Source of the DNA: Pseudogemmobacter lacusdianii
GTDB taxonomy: Bacteria > Pseudomonadota > Alphaproteobacteria > Rhodobacterales > Rhodobacteraceae
NCBI RefSeq assembly: GCF_030848395.1
Contig: NZ_JAVDBT010000003.1
Location: 1-64,000 of the forward strand
Reading direction: 5' to 3'
Length of the DNA stretch: 64,000 nucleotides
Part shown: one piece after another, positions 16,300-25,569 of the stretch
How the letters are laid out: the number at the start of each line of letters is the position of its first letter
How positions within the stretch are numbered: position 1 is the stretch's first letter
Notes under the pieces: model-generated
Database searches by the model: none
Told to the model about the DNA's origin: nothing
What the model saw: the letters and a program-made list of their open reading frames with translations, nothing else
Made by a program: the position numbers and the translations under genes

Positions 16300-17415
16300 A
16301 TGCGCGCAGAAACCCAAGGCGATATTGAAGCGATCCAGAAGTCGCTGGCGCTTTTGGCGCAACGGTTGGATTGGGAAACCGCTCCGCACCGGCTGGAAGA
16401 GTTCAACGCGCTGATCGAACAGCCCGACCTCTGGAACGACCCGGCAAAGGCGCAAAAGCTGATGCGCGAGCGCCAAGCGCTGATCGATGCGGTCAACGGC
16501 TATAAGCTGATCGACCAAGGGCTGAAGGACAATATCGAGCTCATCGAATTGGGCGAGATGGAGGGCGAGGATTCGATCATCGCCGAGGCCGAGACCGCGC
16601 TCAAAGCCTTGGTTGAAGTCGCCTCCCAAAAAGAGCTTGAGGCTTTGTTGAATGGCGAGGCCGATGCCAATGACACCTTCCTTGAGATCAACGCGGGCGC
16701 TGGCGGCACCGAGAGCCAAGACTGGGCCGAGATGCTGGCGCGGATGTTCACCCGTTGGGCCGAGCGCCGTGGTTTCAATGTCGAGATGCTGTCAGAGGAA
16801 GCCGGGCAAGAAGCCGGCATCAAATCCGTGGCTTACAAGATTTCCGGCCATAATGCTTATGGCTGGCTGAAGACCGAAAGCGGCGTGCACCGTCTGGTGC
16901 GGATCTCGCCCTTCGGCTCGGGCGACAAGCGGCAAACCTCCTTCGCCTCGGTCTGGGTCTATCCGGTGGTCGATGACAATATCGACATCGAGATCATGGA
17001 CAAAGACATCCGGATCGACACCTATCGGTCGTCCGGCGCGGGCGGTCAGCACGTCAACAAAACCGACTCGGCGGTGCGGATCACCCACTTCCCATCCGGT
17101 ATCGTGGTGACCTCTTCGATGAAGTCACAGCACCAGAACCGCGAGATCGCGATGAACGCGCTGAAGGCGCGGCTCTTCCAGATCGAGCTCGACAAACGCT
17201 CGGCCGCGATCAACGAGGCGCATGATGCCAAGGGCGATGCGGGCTGGGGCAACCAGATCCGCTCATACGTCTTGCAGCCCTATCAGATGGTGAAAGACCT
17301 GCGCACCAACTTTGAGACCTCGGATACACAAGGCGTGTTGGATGGGGATCTCGACGGGTTCATGGCCGCCACTTTGGCGATGAACATGGCCGGCAAGAGC
17401 CGCGCCGACGCGTGA
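16300..17415 (+). CDS. prfB: peptide chain release factor 2
   Basis: RF2 ends translation at UGA and UAA codons. The 371-residue protein has the tripeptide anticodon S203-P-F205 in RISPFGSGDKRQTSF, which fits RF2, and the universal G248-G-Q250 peptidyl-hydrolysis motif in SSGAGGQHVNKT. AAGGAAG precedes the ATG. Unlike Escherichia coli, the reading frame is continuous: around residues 21-30, where the programmed +1 frameshift with an in-frame UGA normally lies, there is no stop. Autoregulation by frameshifting is therefore absent. A terminator follows immediately. Confidence 0.97.
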   Translation: MRAETQGDIEAIQKSLALLAQRLDWETAPHRLEEFNALIEQPDLWNDPAKAQKLMRERQALIDAVNGYKLIDQGLKDNIELIELGEMEGEDSIIAEAETALKALVEVASQKELEALLNGEADANDTFLEINAGAGGTESQDWAEMLARMFTRWAERRGFNVEMLSEEAGQEAGIKSVAYKISGHNAYGWLKTESGVHRLVRISPFGSGDKRQTSFASVWVYPVVDDNIDIEIMDKDIRIDTYRSSGAGGQHVNKTDSAVRITHFPSGIVVTSSMKSQHQNREIAMNALKARLFQIELDKRSAAINEAHDAKGDAGWGNQIRSYVLQPYQMVKDLRTNFETSDTQGVLDGDLDGFMAATLAMNMAGKSRADA

Positions 17416-17420
17416 TAAAT

Positions 17421-17455
17421 GGCGGAGCGTGCAGTGCACCCTCCGCCTTTTTCTT
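17421..17455 (+). terminator. terminator after prfB
   Basis: GGCGGAG (17421-17427) pairs with CTCCGCC (17441-17447); the loop contains a second short GTGCA/TGCAC palindrome. TTTTTCTTT follows. Confidence 0.88.
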
Positions 17456-17847
17456 TAGATCCGGATATTATTGGCTTGGCAGTATTGCCGCACGGCGGCA
17501 ATACGCGCCGGATCTTGGCCCTTGCCCGGAATGCGGACCGGTTGGAATTGGCCGCCTACCAAATGCGCGGCAAAGATCGACTGAGGTCCGCCGCCGGTGG
17601 CATAACCGCAGACCGTGATCAGCCCGTCTTGCAATCGGTAGCTGGCATCAAGGCCAGAAACGACGACCGGGGTGTTCAGGTAGCTCGCCATACCCGATTG
17701 GATCTTGACCTGCTCGGCCGTGGTCAGCTTGTGATCGGTATGGCTGATTGTCGCTGAATTCGCGACCGATAGGTCACTGACCATTTCATCCACACAGCCC
17801 GCTGTGAACAGCGCCGCGGTGACCGCGAGAATAGGGATAATGCGCAT
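17455..17847 (-). CDS. small lipoprotein of unknown function
   Basis: A 130-residue protein with a lipoprotein signal peptide: basic R2, hydrophobic PILAVTAALF, lipobox L-F-T-A-G-C with the lipidated cysteine C18. Aspartate at +2 (VD follows the Cys at +2/+3 as V,D) does not give a clear inner-membrane retention signal, so outer-membrane attachment is likely. The mature domain has two more cysteines (about 80 and 123). I recognise no family motif. It is encoded convergently to prfB, its stop codon abutting the prfB terminator. Confidence 0.75.
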   Translation of the reverse strand: MRIIPILAVTAALFTAGCVDEMVSDLSVANSATISHTDHKLTTAEQVKIQSGMASYLNTPVVVSGLDASYRLQDGLITVCGYATGGGPQSIFAAHLVGGQFQPVRIPGKGQDPARIAAVRQYCQANNIRI

Positions 17848-17979
17848 TTTATTCCTTTCATTCAGTCTGGTCTAAAAAAGCCGAAGTCAAACGCTGCTAG
17901 TTTCAGCGTTAAGAACAAACATGGCAACCGTTTAAGCCTGAATTGGACGGGGGCCGTGGCATGCGCCACTGGCCCAATG

Positions 17980-18009
17980 AAAAAGGCGCGCCAGATTGGG
18001 CGCGCCTTT
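17980..18009 (-). terminator. terminator of the LytM-bactofilin operon
   Basis: On the minus strand an 11-bp perfect stem (18009-17999 with 17992-17982) around CAATCT is followed by TTTTTC (17984-17979). Confidence 0.9.
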
Positions 18010-18038
18010 GCATAAGTTTTCTAATTGGACTGAAGGGC

Positions 18039-18554
18039 TTAGCCTTCGCCACCAACCGGGCCCGGCGGGAAGGGCGGCACGGTGCCAGCAGCGGAAGCGC
18101 TGCGGCCGGTGGCCAGCGGGTCTTCCTGACGCTGCACCGAACCTTCGAAATGCGCGCCCGACTCGATGGCGATGGTCTTGTGGATGATATCGCCTTCGAC
18201 CCGCGCTGTTGCGGTGAGACGGACTTTCAACCCGCGAACCCGGCCAATCACGCGGCCATTGACCACGATATCATCAGCCACGATCTCGCCGCGGATGGTG
18301 GCACTTTCGCCAACCGTCAGCAGGTGGGCGCGGATATCGCCCTCGACCGTGCCCTCGACTTGAATATCGCCCGTGGTGCGCAGATTGCCCACAACCGTCA
18401 GGTCCGAGGACAGCACAGAAGCGGCAGCTTTGCCCTTGGGCGATGCGGCCGAGAAGTCCATCGAAGATTTGGTCACAGGTGCCTCTGGGGTCTTGGGTTT
18501 ATCGCCATCGGCTTTGGGAGATCCGGGCTCGTTGATGCGGCTCTTAGAAAACAT
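18039..18554 (-). CDS. bactofilin
   Basis: A 171-residue bactofilin (DUF583), a nucleotide-independent cytoskeletal protein that polymerises through a right-handed beta-helix. The core at about residues 46-140 shows the characteristic repeating pattern of short beta strands with regular G-x-[IV] turns: VVGNLRTTGDIQVEGTVEGDIR, VGESATIRGEIVADDIVVNGRV, ARVEGDII and the HFEGSV end. The flanks are disordered: a Lys/Pro-rich N-terminus and a Pro/Gly C-terminus, as usual. Its start overlaps the 3' end of the M23 peptidase gene by 11 bases, implying translational coupling; bactofilins often recruit such peptidases to local sites of wall growth. Confidence 0.92.
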   Translation of the reverse strand: MFSKSRINEPGSPKADGDKPKTPEAPVTKSSMDFSAASPKGKAAASVLSSDLTVVGNLRTTGDIQVEGTVEGDIRAHLLTVGESATIRGEIVADDIVVNGRVIGRVRGLKVRLTATARVEGDIIHKTIAIESGAHFEGSVQRQEDPLATGRSASAAGTVPPFPPGPVGGEG

Positions 18555-19884
18555 CGCTGGCTGCCTTTATGAACTTCACCGGGTTGACGGCCCCGCCGCC
18601 GATCCGGACTTCGTAGTGGAGATGTGTGCCGGTGGACCGACCTGAATTTCCCATATCACCGATCCGGTCCCCGCGCGAGACCCTTTGGCCGACTTCGACC
18701 CGGATCTGCGACAGGTGGGCGTATCGCGTTTCGATGCCAAAGGCGTGCTGGACCTTAATCAAGCGACCATATCCGCTTTGCCAGCCTGCGAAAGTCACGA
18801 CACCGTCACCGGTGGTGATGATCGGCGTGCCATAATCGCCGCCGAAATCTTGACCCTCATGCTTGCGGTAGCCGCGACCCAAGGGATCATTGCGGCCGCC
18901 AAAGCCCGAGGTCCAGCGCACCGAATTTTTGACCGGCATACCCAGCGGCACGCGGAAGGCGGCCATGCGGTAAAGGTTGACCTCTTCCAGCGATTTCAAA
19001 ATCGCATTCGCCCGCAGTTCATCGCCCGTCAGCGCTGCGCCGCCCGAGGTCGAGGCCGTGATCGGCGACAAAGGGCCGCCGCGTCCCGAATAGCCCTTGC
19101 GGACCGATGAGATCAGATCATCGGGGTTCAGGCCCGCGGCCCGGAACATCTTTTCCATCGGCGCGACCGAGATGGTCATCGCATCTTCGAGCTTGGCAAA
19201 GATCGCGTCATTGCGTGCCTCAAGAGCGGCTTTGTCCATCTCAACCGCTTCGAGTGCGGCCTGCACTTCGGCGGCAGCTGCAGCATCGGCATCGCGGGCG
19301 CGGGCGGTTTGGCCCAAAGCGCTGGTCAAATAGGCCAGTGTTTCGGCGGTGTCGCGGATCCGGCCCATCTCGGTGCTGCCATCGCCTTGCTGGTTCAGTG
19401 CAAGCTTCATGCGCTCTGCCTCGGCGCGGGCTTCATCCCGCTCGGCAATGGTGCGGCGCAGGGTGTTTTGGATCACTTCAACGCCGGTCTCGAGCTCGCG
19501 GCGGCTGTCTTCCGAGGCAAGGAGTTTTTCTTGCATTTCAGAGACTTGGGCGAGGGCGACGTTGAACCGCTCCTGCGCACGCACGGCCTCTTCGGCGCGG
19601 GTGTCGCGATCAGCCGAGATGAAGGAAAGCCGCTCTTCAAACAGCATCCGCTGTCGCTGGGTCTGATCGCGGGCCGAACCTGCGCCGATCGTCTCCATCA
19701 TGATAATCGCGGTGGCGACGATGGTCCAAGCCAGCCCCAAAGCCCCGACAACCAGCGCAACGGCTTGGGTCGAGGGGCGCAGGCGCACAAACCGCGTACC
19801 GTGATCGGATTTCAGAAACAGACGTTGTTCCGGGAAATACCGTTCCAGCTGGCTGTGGATCCGGAAGGCAAAGCGGGTCAGCAC
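18544..19884 (-). CDS. membrane-anchored M23 (LytM) peptidase
   Basis: A 446-residue protein with a short cytoplasmic N-terminus, one membrane helix (about 41-63), a long coiled coil (about 75-240) and a C-terminal LytM domain. The zinc ligands H342, D346 and H423 and the catalytic H390 are all present (HEGQDFGGD, YAHLSQ, HLHYEV), so it is probably an active periplasmic endopeptidase on peptidoglycan cross-links rather than a degenerate activator. The coiled coil may mediate partner binding. The downstream bactofilin gene overlaps it by 11 bp, so the two proteins are probably produced together and may act at the same envelope site. Confidence 0.92.
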   Translation of the reverse strand: MLTRFAFRIHSQLERYFPEQRLFLKSDHGTRFVRLRPSTQAVALVVGALGLAWTIVATAIIMMETIGAGSARDQTQRQRMLFEERLSFISADRDTRAEEAVRAQERFNVALAQVSEMQEKLLASEDSRRELETGVEVIQNTLRRTIAERDEARAEAERMKLALNQQGDGSTEMGRIRDTAETLAYLTSALGQTARARDADAAAAAEVQAALEAVEMDKAALEARNDAIFAKLEDAMTISVAPMEKMFRAAGLNPDDLISSVRKGYSGRGGPLSPITASTSGGAALTGDELRANAILKSLEEVNLYRMAAFRVPLGMPVKNSVRWTSGFGGRNDPLGRGYRKHEGQDFGGDYGTPIITTGDGVVTFAGWQSGYGRLIKVQHAFGIETRYAHLSQIRVEVGQRVSRGDRIGDMGNSGRSTGTHLHYEVRIGGGAVNPVKFIKAASDVF

Positions 19885-20159
19885 GGGGTTGCTAAATCCA
19901 TGATTGGGGCAAAGATGGCTGCCGAAAAGCGGCGCGCTGGCAACTGATTAGACAACAGGGTCTAGGCTCGCAAGGAGTATGACCCAATGCGCGGGAATGC
20001 CGCCGGAAGGCTTTGCGCGATCGGCAAGATCCTGCCGAACCGGCTTTTACGGCGCTGCGACGGTGGGTCATCTGGGCTGGCTGGGGCGGCGCAGCCCAAG
20101 TGATCAGCCGCGAATCTGACCTTCAGCCGATTGCATAAGGCCGTTCAGGCATTTTGGCA

Positions 20160-20633
20160 TTAAAGGGCTTCAGTCGCCGCCAGCACGGCCTCGACATGAC
20201 CCTTCACTTTCACCGGTGACCATATCTGTGCGATCTTGCCATCTGCATCGATCAAGAAAGTGCTCCGCACCATGCCCATAAAGGCGCGCCCGTAAAGTTT
20301 CTTTTCGGCCCAAGTGCCATAAGCCTCAGAAACAAGCCCTTCGGCGTCTGAGCCCAGCATCAATCGCAGATCATGCTTGGCACAGAACTTGTCATGCGAG
20401 GCGACCGAATCCCTTGAGATGCCGATCAATTTGGTGCCTGCAGCCTCGAAGGCCGCAAGCGCTGCGGAAAATCCTTGCGCCTCAAGCGTGCAGCCGGGAG
20501 TGTTGTCCTTGGGGTAAAAGAACAGCACCACTTTGGCAGGCCGCAAAGCCGAAAGCGTGACCGAGGTGCCGCCATTGCAGGGCAGAGTGAAATCAGGGGC
20601 GCTGTCGCCCGGACGTAAAGTGACTGTTTGCAT
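20160..20633 (-). CDS. bcp: thioredoxin-dependent peroxiredoxin, BCP/PrxQ type
   Basis: A 157-residue AhpC/TSA-fold peroxidase that reduces H2O2 and organic peroxides in the cytoplasm. The peroxidatic cysteine is C48 in PKDNTPGCTLEAQGF. The resolving cysteine five residues later found in E. coli BCP is absent (Q53 there); C84 or C19 might serve, or a low-molecular-weight thiol or thioredoxin may reduce C48 directly. The ATG at 20633 is chosen because AAGGAG lies 6 bases upstream, whereas the next upstream ATG directly abuts that site. It is divergent from the large AsmA-like gene with a 159-bp shared upstream region. Confidence 0.93.
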   Translation of the reverse strand: MQTVTLRPGDSAPDFTLPCNGGTSVTLSALRPAKVVLFFYPKDNTPGCTLEAQGFSAALAAFEAAGTKLIGISRDSVASHDKFCAKHDLRLMLGSDAEGLVSEAYGTWAEKKLYGRAFMGMVRSTFLIDADGKIAQIWSPVKVKGHVEAVLAATEAL

Positions 20634-20792
20634 GGGCATCTCCTTGCCAAACCCGAAGGCCGGGCTTGGTGTTCTTGTTGCCTTCGGGCAAAGTTGAAGG
20701 CAAGGGCATGCTGCCTGCATGAAGATGGGCAAAGCAAAAGACCAGAGGCAGAGGGCCAGTTGGCTGAGGGCGAGACACAGCGGACGGGGCTG

Positions 20793-23700
20793 ATGGCAAA
20801 GGCGGATGCGTCTTCGGCTGCGGCAGGGCCTGTGCAGCAAGGCGATAGGGCGGCTGCTGATGGCGCTGAAGCGCTGTCCGTCGATCCTCCTGCTCAGACG
20901 GCCGGTGCTCCGCGTGCAGGCGATGACAGTGAGTCGTCTCCCCCTGGGAAATCCCGGCGCAACCGGCACTTACAGCATAAGCACAGACCCCGGATCGGCT
21001 TGCGGCTGGTGCTTTTGATCCTGCTTATGGCTTTGCTGGTGGGCATCGGCGGCATGGCCCTGACCGGGCGCAGCCTTGGCTTGCCGGTTTTCGTGGTGGC
21101 CGAGGCCGAGGCACGGCTCAACGCCAGCCTGCGTGCCAACAACCATTTGCCCCCCGGCGCGGCGATCGCCCTTGGCCAGATCGAGGTGGCATTGCACCGC
21201 GATTTCAGCCCGCGATTCCGGCTGACCGATCTGCAACTGATCGAACCCAGTGGTCGTGCGATTTTGGCTCTGCCGCAGCTGGAGGTCTCGCTTGATCCTG
21301 CCGCTGTGCTGAGGGGGCAAATCCGGCCCAGCTCGGTGCGGTTGATGGGCGCGCAGTTGGAAGCATTGCGCGACGCAGAGGGCCGGATTGGCCTGTCGAT
21401 CGGGGGGCTTTCGGGCGCGCAAAATCCGCAATCCTTGGCCGAAGTTTTGGATGCTTTGGACCGGATGTTCTCGACCCCGGCACTGGCGGGGCTGCGGATC
21501 ATCGAGGCCGAGGCGCTGACCTTTACCCTAAAAGACGCCCGCGCCGGCCGGGAGTGGCAGTTGGGCGATGGCCGTCTGATTTTGGAGAACCGCGACACCG
21601 CTCTGGCGGCGGAGCTGAGCTTGACGCTTCTCGACGGTGAGACCCCGGCGCAAGCCCGGATGACGATCGAGACGGATAAGTCCAACTCCTCGGCGCGGAT
21701 TTTGGCCAATCTCGATCGGATGGCGGCGGCTGACCTTGCCGCGCAAGCGCCGCCCTTGGCGATTCTGGCGCTGTTGGACGCGCCGATCTCGGGCCGGATG
21801 ATCGGCGAACTCGGCCCCGAAGGGCGTCTTAAGGGCTTTGAGGGCGCGCTTTCTTTGGGGGCGGGCGAGATGCGCCCCGCGCCAGACGCAGCCCCTGTCG
21901 CCTTTGATCGCGCGGGATTGGCTTTGCGCTACGACCCCGAGCAGCAGCGCGTCACGCTTGGCTCTTTGCGCGTCGAAAGCGCAAGCCTTCGCTTGCGCGC
22001 CCGCGGTTCGGCTGAACTACAAGACGGCACGGGCAATTTGGCCCGCGTGGGCCAGATGCCGGCGCAAGTCGTGGGCCAGCTGATCTTCTCGGAAGTTATG
22101 GTCGATCCCGAAGGGCTTTTCGCCGAGCCGGTCCGCTTTGACACCGGTGCTTTGTCGATGCGTGTCTCGCTTGACCCGTTCAGGGCCGAAATTGGCCAGC
22201 TGTCCTTGGGCAAGGGCGAGGGGCAGTTGCGGCTGACCGGCGATCTTGCGGCAGGCAAGGGCGGCTGGAGCGGCGCGGTGGACGTGGCCTTGGACCGGAT
22301 CGATGCGGATCGGTTGATGAAGCTTTGGCCGGTGGCGGTGGTGCCAAAAACCCGCGATTGGCTGGCGGATAACGTTGGCCAAGGCGAATTCCGCGATTTC
22401 GATGCCAGCCTGCGGCTGAAGCCCGGCCAAGAGCCTCGCTTCGCGCTGGATTACAATTTCGAAGGCGCTGAAGTGCGGTTCATCCGCACGCTCCCACCGG
22501 TGCAAGACGGCACCGGGCGTTCTACGATCTTTGGCAATGCCTATACCGTGGTCTTGGAAAGCGGCCATGTCACCGCGCCAAGTGGCGGGCAGATTGATGC
22601 GGCTGGCTCGGTTCTGGTGGTGCCCGATATCACCCAAATCCCCGCCGTGGCCGAGGTTTCGCTGACCACGCGCTCGGGGCTGACCGATGCTTTGTCTTTG
22701 TTGGATCAAGAACCGTTTCGGTTCCTGACCAAAGCCGGCCGGCCGGTGGATCTGGGCGACGGTCAGGCCGACATTCGTTCCTTGCTGCGCTTTCCTCTGA
22801 AAGCCCGGATCGGGGTTGAGGATGTCAGCTATGAGGTCGAGGGGCGGGTGCGCGACTTCCGTTCGACCGTGCTGGTGCCCGGTAAGGTGCTGAGCCTGCC
22901 CGATATGGCGGTGAAAGTAACGCCCGAAGGCTTGGCGCTTTCGGGCAAGGGCCAGTTGGATCAGTTGCCCTTCGATGCCACATTCACGCAACCTTTCGGC
23001 CCCGAGGCCAATGGCCGCGCGACCGCCAGCGCGAAGGTCAAACTGACCGATGCCCGTCTGCGCCAGTTTGGCATTGCTCTGCCGGAAGGCTGGCTTGGCG
23101 GCGAGGCCGAGGCTTCGGTCGATATGGTGATCCCGAAAGCCGCACCCTTGACGCTGGAGCTGAGCTCCTCGCTGATCGGCGCGGTGCTCAAAGTGCCGCC
23201 TTTAGGTTTTGCCAAAGCGGCCAAAAGCAAGGCGCAGCTCACGCTTTCCGCCAAGCTCGGCGCGCGGCCCGAGGTCACAGCTTTGCGTCTGGAAGCGCCG
23301 GGGCTTTTGGCCGAAGGCACGCTCACCACCAGCGAAGGCGGCGCTTTGGAGCGCGCGCGTTTCTCGCGGTTGGTTGCGGGAGAATGGCTCTCGGTCGCGG
23401 TGGACCTGGTCGGGCGCGGCGCGAATCGCATGCCATTGGTCGAGGTGAAATCGGGACGGCTGAGCCTGCCTTTGATGCCAAAATCCTCGGGCGGGGCGGG
23501 CAGCGAAGGCACCGAGATGAAGGTGGCGCTGGACCGGTTGGATGTCTCATCTGGCGTGGCGCTCACCGATTTGCGCGGCACCTTCAAGGCCCTGAAGGGC
23601 GGGATGGACGGGCGCTTTTCGGCGGCGGTCAATGGCAGGGGCGCGGTTGACGGCACCGTGGTGCCAGATCGTGGTCGCACTGCGGTAAAAATCACCTCGG

Positions 23701-24266
23701 GCAATGCTGGCACGGTGATGGCTGCGGCAGGCTTTTTTGAAAATGGCCGTGGCGGCAGCCTTGAAATGACGCTTTCGCCGCGCGGGCCCGAGGGGCAATA
23801 TGTTGGCAATGCCACCTTCCGAAAGCTCTCGGTGCAAGAGGCCCCGGCGCTGGCGGCGCTGCTCTCGGCCGTCTCTGTCGTCGGGCTTTTAGAGCAATTG
23901 AACGGGCAGGGGCTGCATTTCGACGAAGGCGATGTTGAGTTTGTCCTTGCCCCTGAAGGCGTTCAAATCACCAAAGGTGCTGCGGTCGGCGCCTCCCTTG
24001 GCATTTCCTTTGAAGGGGCCTATTCGAGCGCCTCTGAGAAACTGGATCTGCAAGGCGTGATCTCTCCCATCTATCTTTTGAACGGCATCGGCCAGATTTT
24101 CGCGCCGCGCCGGGGCGAGGGGCTTTTTGGCTTCAGCTATCGGCTTTCGGGGCCGGTGGACAATCTGACTGTGGGGGTGAACCCGCTCTCGATCCTGACG
24201 CCCGGCATGTTCCGCGAGATTTTCCACCGCCCGGCGCCCGTGGTGCGCAAGGCCCCCGGCGGCTGA
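20793..24266 (+). CDS. large AsmA-like/YhdP-type envelope protein
   Basis: About 1157 residues. A disordered acidic N-terminus and a basic patch (KSRRNRHLQHKHRPR) precede one membrane helix (about 69-92), and the remainder is a long beta-rich periplasmic part with the DUF3971 and AsmA-like C-terminal domains (GGMDGRF, GRGGSLEMTLSPRGPEGQYVGNATF near the end). This is the YhdP/AsmA architecture, whose members form hydrophobic bridges for phospholipid transport to the outer membrane. The start is uncertain: the frame is open back into the bcp leader, and I chose the ATG at 20793 as the first with the basic-then-hydrophobic topology downstream. queA follows after 9 bp, so they are co-transcribed. 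Confidence 0.83.
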   Translation: MAKADASSAAAGPVQQGDRAAADGAEALSVDPPAQTAGAPRAGDDSESSPPGKSRRNRHLQHKHRPRIGLRLVLLILLMALLVGIGGMALTGRSLGLPVFVVAEAEARLNASLRANNHLPPGAAIALGQIEVALHRDFSPRFRLTDLQLIEPSGRAILALPQLEVSLDPAAVLRGQIRPSSVRLMGAQLEALRDAEGRIGLSIGGLSGAQNPQSLAEVLDALDRMFSTPALAGLRIIEAEALTFTLKDARAGREWQLGDGRLILENRDTALAAELSLTLLDGETPAQARMTIETDKSNSSARILANLDRMAAADLAAQAPPLAILALLDAPISGRMIGELGPEGRLKGFEGALSLGAGEMRPAPDAAPVAFDRAGLALRYDPEQQRVTLGSLRVESASLRLRARGSAELQDGTGNLARVGQMPAQVVGQLIFSEVMVDPEGLFAEPVRFDTGALSMRVSLDPFRAEIGQLSLGKGEGQLRLTGDLAAGKGGWSGAVDVALDRIDADRLMKLWPVAVVPKTRDWLADNVGQGEFRDFDASLRLKPGQEPRFALDYNFEGAEVRFIRTLPPVQDGTGRSTIFGNAYTVVLESGHVTAPSGGQIDAAGSVLVVPDITQIPAVAEVSLTTRSGLTDALSLLDQEPFRFLTKAGRPVDLGDGQADIRSLLRFPLKARIGVEDVSYEVEGRVRDFRSTVLVPGKVLSLPDMAVKVTPEGLALSGKGQLDQLPFDATFTQPFGPEANGRATASAKVKLTDARLRQFGIALPEGWLGGEAEASVDMVIPKAAPLTLELSSSLIGAVLKVPPLGFAKAAKSKAQLTLSAKLGARPEVTALRLEAPGLLAEGTLTTSEGGALERARFSRLVAGEWLSVAVDLVGRGANRMPLVEVKSGRLSLPLMPKSSGGAGSEGTEMKVALDRLDVSSGVALTDLRGTFKALKGGMDGRFSAAVNGRGAVDGTVVPDRGRTAVKITSGNAGTVMAAAGFFENGRGGSLEMTLSPRGPEGQYVGNATFRKLSVQEAPALAALLSAVSVVGLLEQLNGQGLHFDEGDVEFVLAPEGVQITKGAAVGASLGISFEGAYSSASEKLDLQGVISPIYLLNGIGQIFAPRRGEGLFGFSYRLSGPVDNLTVGVNPLSILTPGMFREIFHRPAPVVRKAPGG

Positions 24267-24275
24267 GGACTGATA

Positions 24276-25337
24276 ATGCAGCTTTCTGACTTCGATTTTC
24301 ACCTGCCCGAAGAGCTGATCGCCACAAGGCCGGCGAAGCCGCGCTCATCGGCGCGCCTGTTGCGGGCCGAAGCTGGGGCAGGCGGCGTCACGCTGACCGA
24401 TCTGCATGTGCTTGATCTGATTGATATTTTCCGCCCCGGCGATCTTTTGGTGTTGAACAATACCAAGGTGATCCCAGCGCGGCTTTTCGGTCAGCGTACC
24501 CGTGGCGAAGCCGTCGCCAAGGTTGAGGTCACGCTCCTCGAACCCGCAGCCTCGGGCGGCTGGCGCGCCTTGGCCAAACCCTTGCGCAAGGTCCAAGAGG
24601 GCGAGGTGATCCGCTTCTCGGATGCTCTCTCGGCCACCGTTACGGCCAAGGGGGAGACCGATCTGCATCTGGCCTTCAATCTAGAGGGTGAGGCTTTTGA
24701 CGCGGCCTTGGCGCAAGCAGGGGCGATGCCGTTGCCGCCCTATATCGCGGCCAAGCGCCCGGCCGATGCGCAGGACAATCAAGACTATCAGACCGTCTTT
24801 GCCCGCCATACCGGCGCGGTTGCCGCTCCCACCGCCAGCTTGCATTTCGATGCCGATCTTTTGGCAGCTTTGCGCGCCAAGGGCGTGCGCTTTGTCGAAG
24901 TCACGCTGCATGTTGGCGCGGGCACCTTCCTGCCGGTCAAGGTCGAGGATGTGACCACCCACCGCATGCATGCCGAATGGGGCCAAGTCACGCCTGAGGC
25001 CGCCGCCGAGATCCGGGCGGCAAAGGCGGCTGGCGCGCGGGTGATTCCGGTCGGCACCACGGCGTTGCGGCTGATCGAGACGGCAGCGCGCGAGACTGGC
25101 ACGGTTGAGCCTTGGGAAGGCCCCACCGATATCTTCATCTATCCCGGTTTCCAGTTCCGCGTCACCGATGCGCTGATGACCAATTTCCACCTGCCAAAGT
25201 CAACGCTTTTGATGCTGGTCTCGGCGCTGATGGGCAAAGCGGCGGTGGATGCAATTTACGACCACGCGGTTACCTCTGGTTACCGTTTCTTCAGCTATGG
25301 TGATTCATCTTTGCTGATTCCCGGGACCGCTGGATGA
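24276..25337 (+). CDS. queA: S-adenosylmethionine:tRNA ribosyltransferase-isomerase
   Basis: QueA transfers and isomerises the ribosyl group of SAM onto preQ1 at tRNA position 34, giving epoxyqueuosine. The 353-residue protein starts with the family signature [15 protein letters not shown], has [17 protein letters not shown], the DYQTVFA strand, the TASLHF segment, [13 protein letters not shown], and ends with [22 protein letters not shown]. It acts on tRNA-Asp, Asn, His and Tyr, and two tRNA-Asp genes lie in this window, but that is coincidental. It is co-oriented with and 9 bp after the AsmA-like gene. Confidence 0.96.
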   Translation: MQLSDFDFHLPEELIATRPAKPRSSARLLRAEAGAGGVTLTDLHVLDLIDIFRPGDLLVLNNTKVIPARLFGQRTRGEAVAKVEVTLLEPAASGGWRALAKPLRKVQEGEVIRFSDALSATVTAKGETDLHLAFNLEGEAFDAALAQAGAMPLPPYIAAKRPADAQDNQDYQTVFARHTGAVAAPTASLHFDADLLAALRAKGVRFVEVTLHVGAGTFLPVKVEDVTTHRMHAEWGQVTPEAAAEIRAAKAAGARVIPVGTTALRLIETAARETGTVEPWEGPTDIFIYPGFQFRVTDALMTNFHLPKSTLLMLVSALMGKAAVDAIYDHAVTSGYRFFSYGDSSLLIPGTAG

Positions 25338-25347
25338 GCGCTTTGCC

Positions 25348-25563
25348 GTGACCGTGTCGCCCTTCGCTCAAGGCCATCCCGTTGGGGGCAAGCTGGCGTG
25401 CCAAAGCGCTGGCTGGATGGGGCTGAGTGCGGCACTCTTGATCTCAGGGCAAGCGAACAGCGGTTTTCCCTTCACAGTGTCGCTTCTGTTGTGTGTTGCA
25501 CAGACGATTGCGTTTTACTTCTTCATGATGTGGTGTGGCCCCAAGCCGGGCATAAAACGATAG
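25348..25563 (+). CDS. possible small membrane protein
   Basis: A 71-residue frame from GTG at 25348, with one or two hydrophobic segments (about 24-33 and 42-62, ending in FYFFMMW) and a basic C-terminus. It fills the gap between queA and the MFS gene on the same strand with 10 and 6 bp margins, which favours a real gene, but no good Shine-Dalgarno is visible and an internal ATG (codon 24) is possible. No family recognised. Confidence 0.4.
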   Translation: MTVSPFAQGHPVGGKLACQSAGWMGLSAALLISGQANSGFPFTVSLLLCVAQTIAFYFFMMWCGPKPGIKR

Positions 25564-25569
25564 GTTACG

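Noticed and set aside
16300-16420. A programmed frameshift in prfB
   Set aside because: The reading frame is uninterrupted and no UGA is present at the expected position.
19885-20159. A gene between the LytM and bcp genes
   Set aside because: No frame with a start signal was found on either strand; the 275-bp stretch appears to be non-coding.
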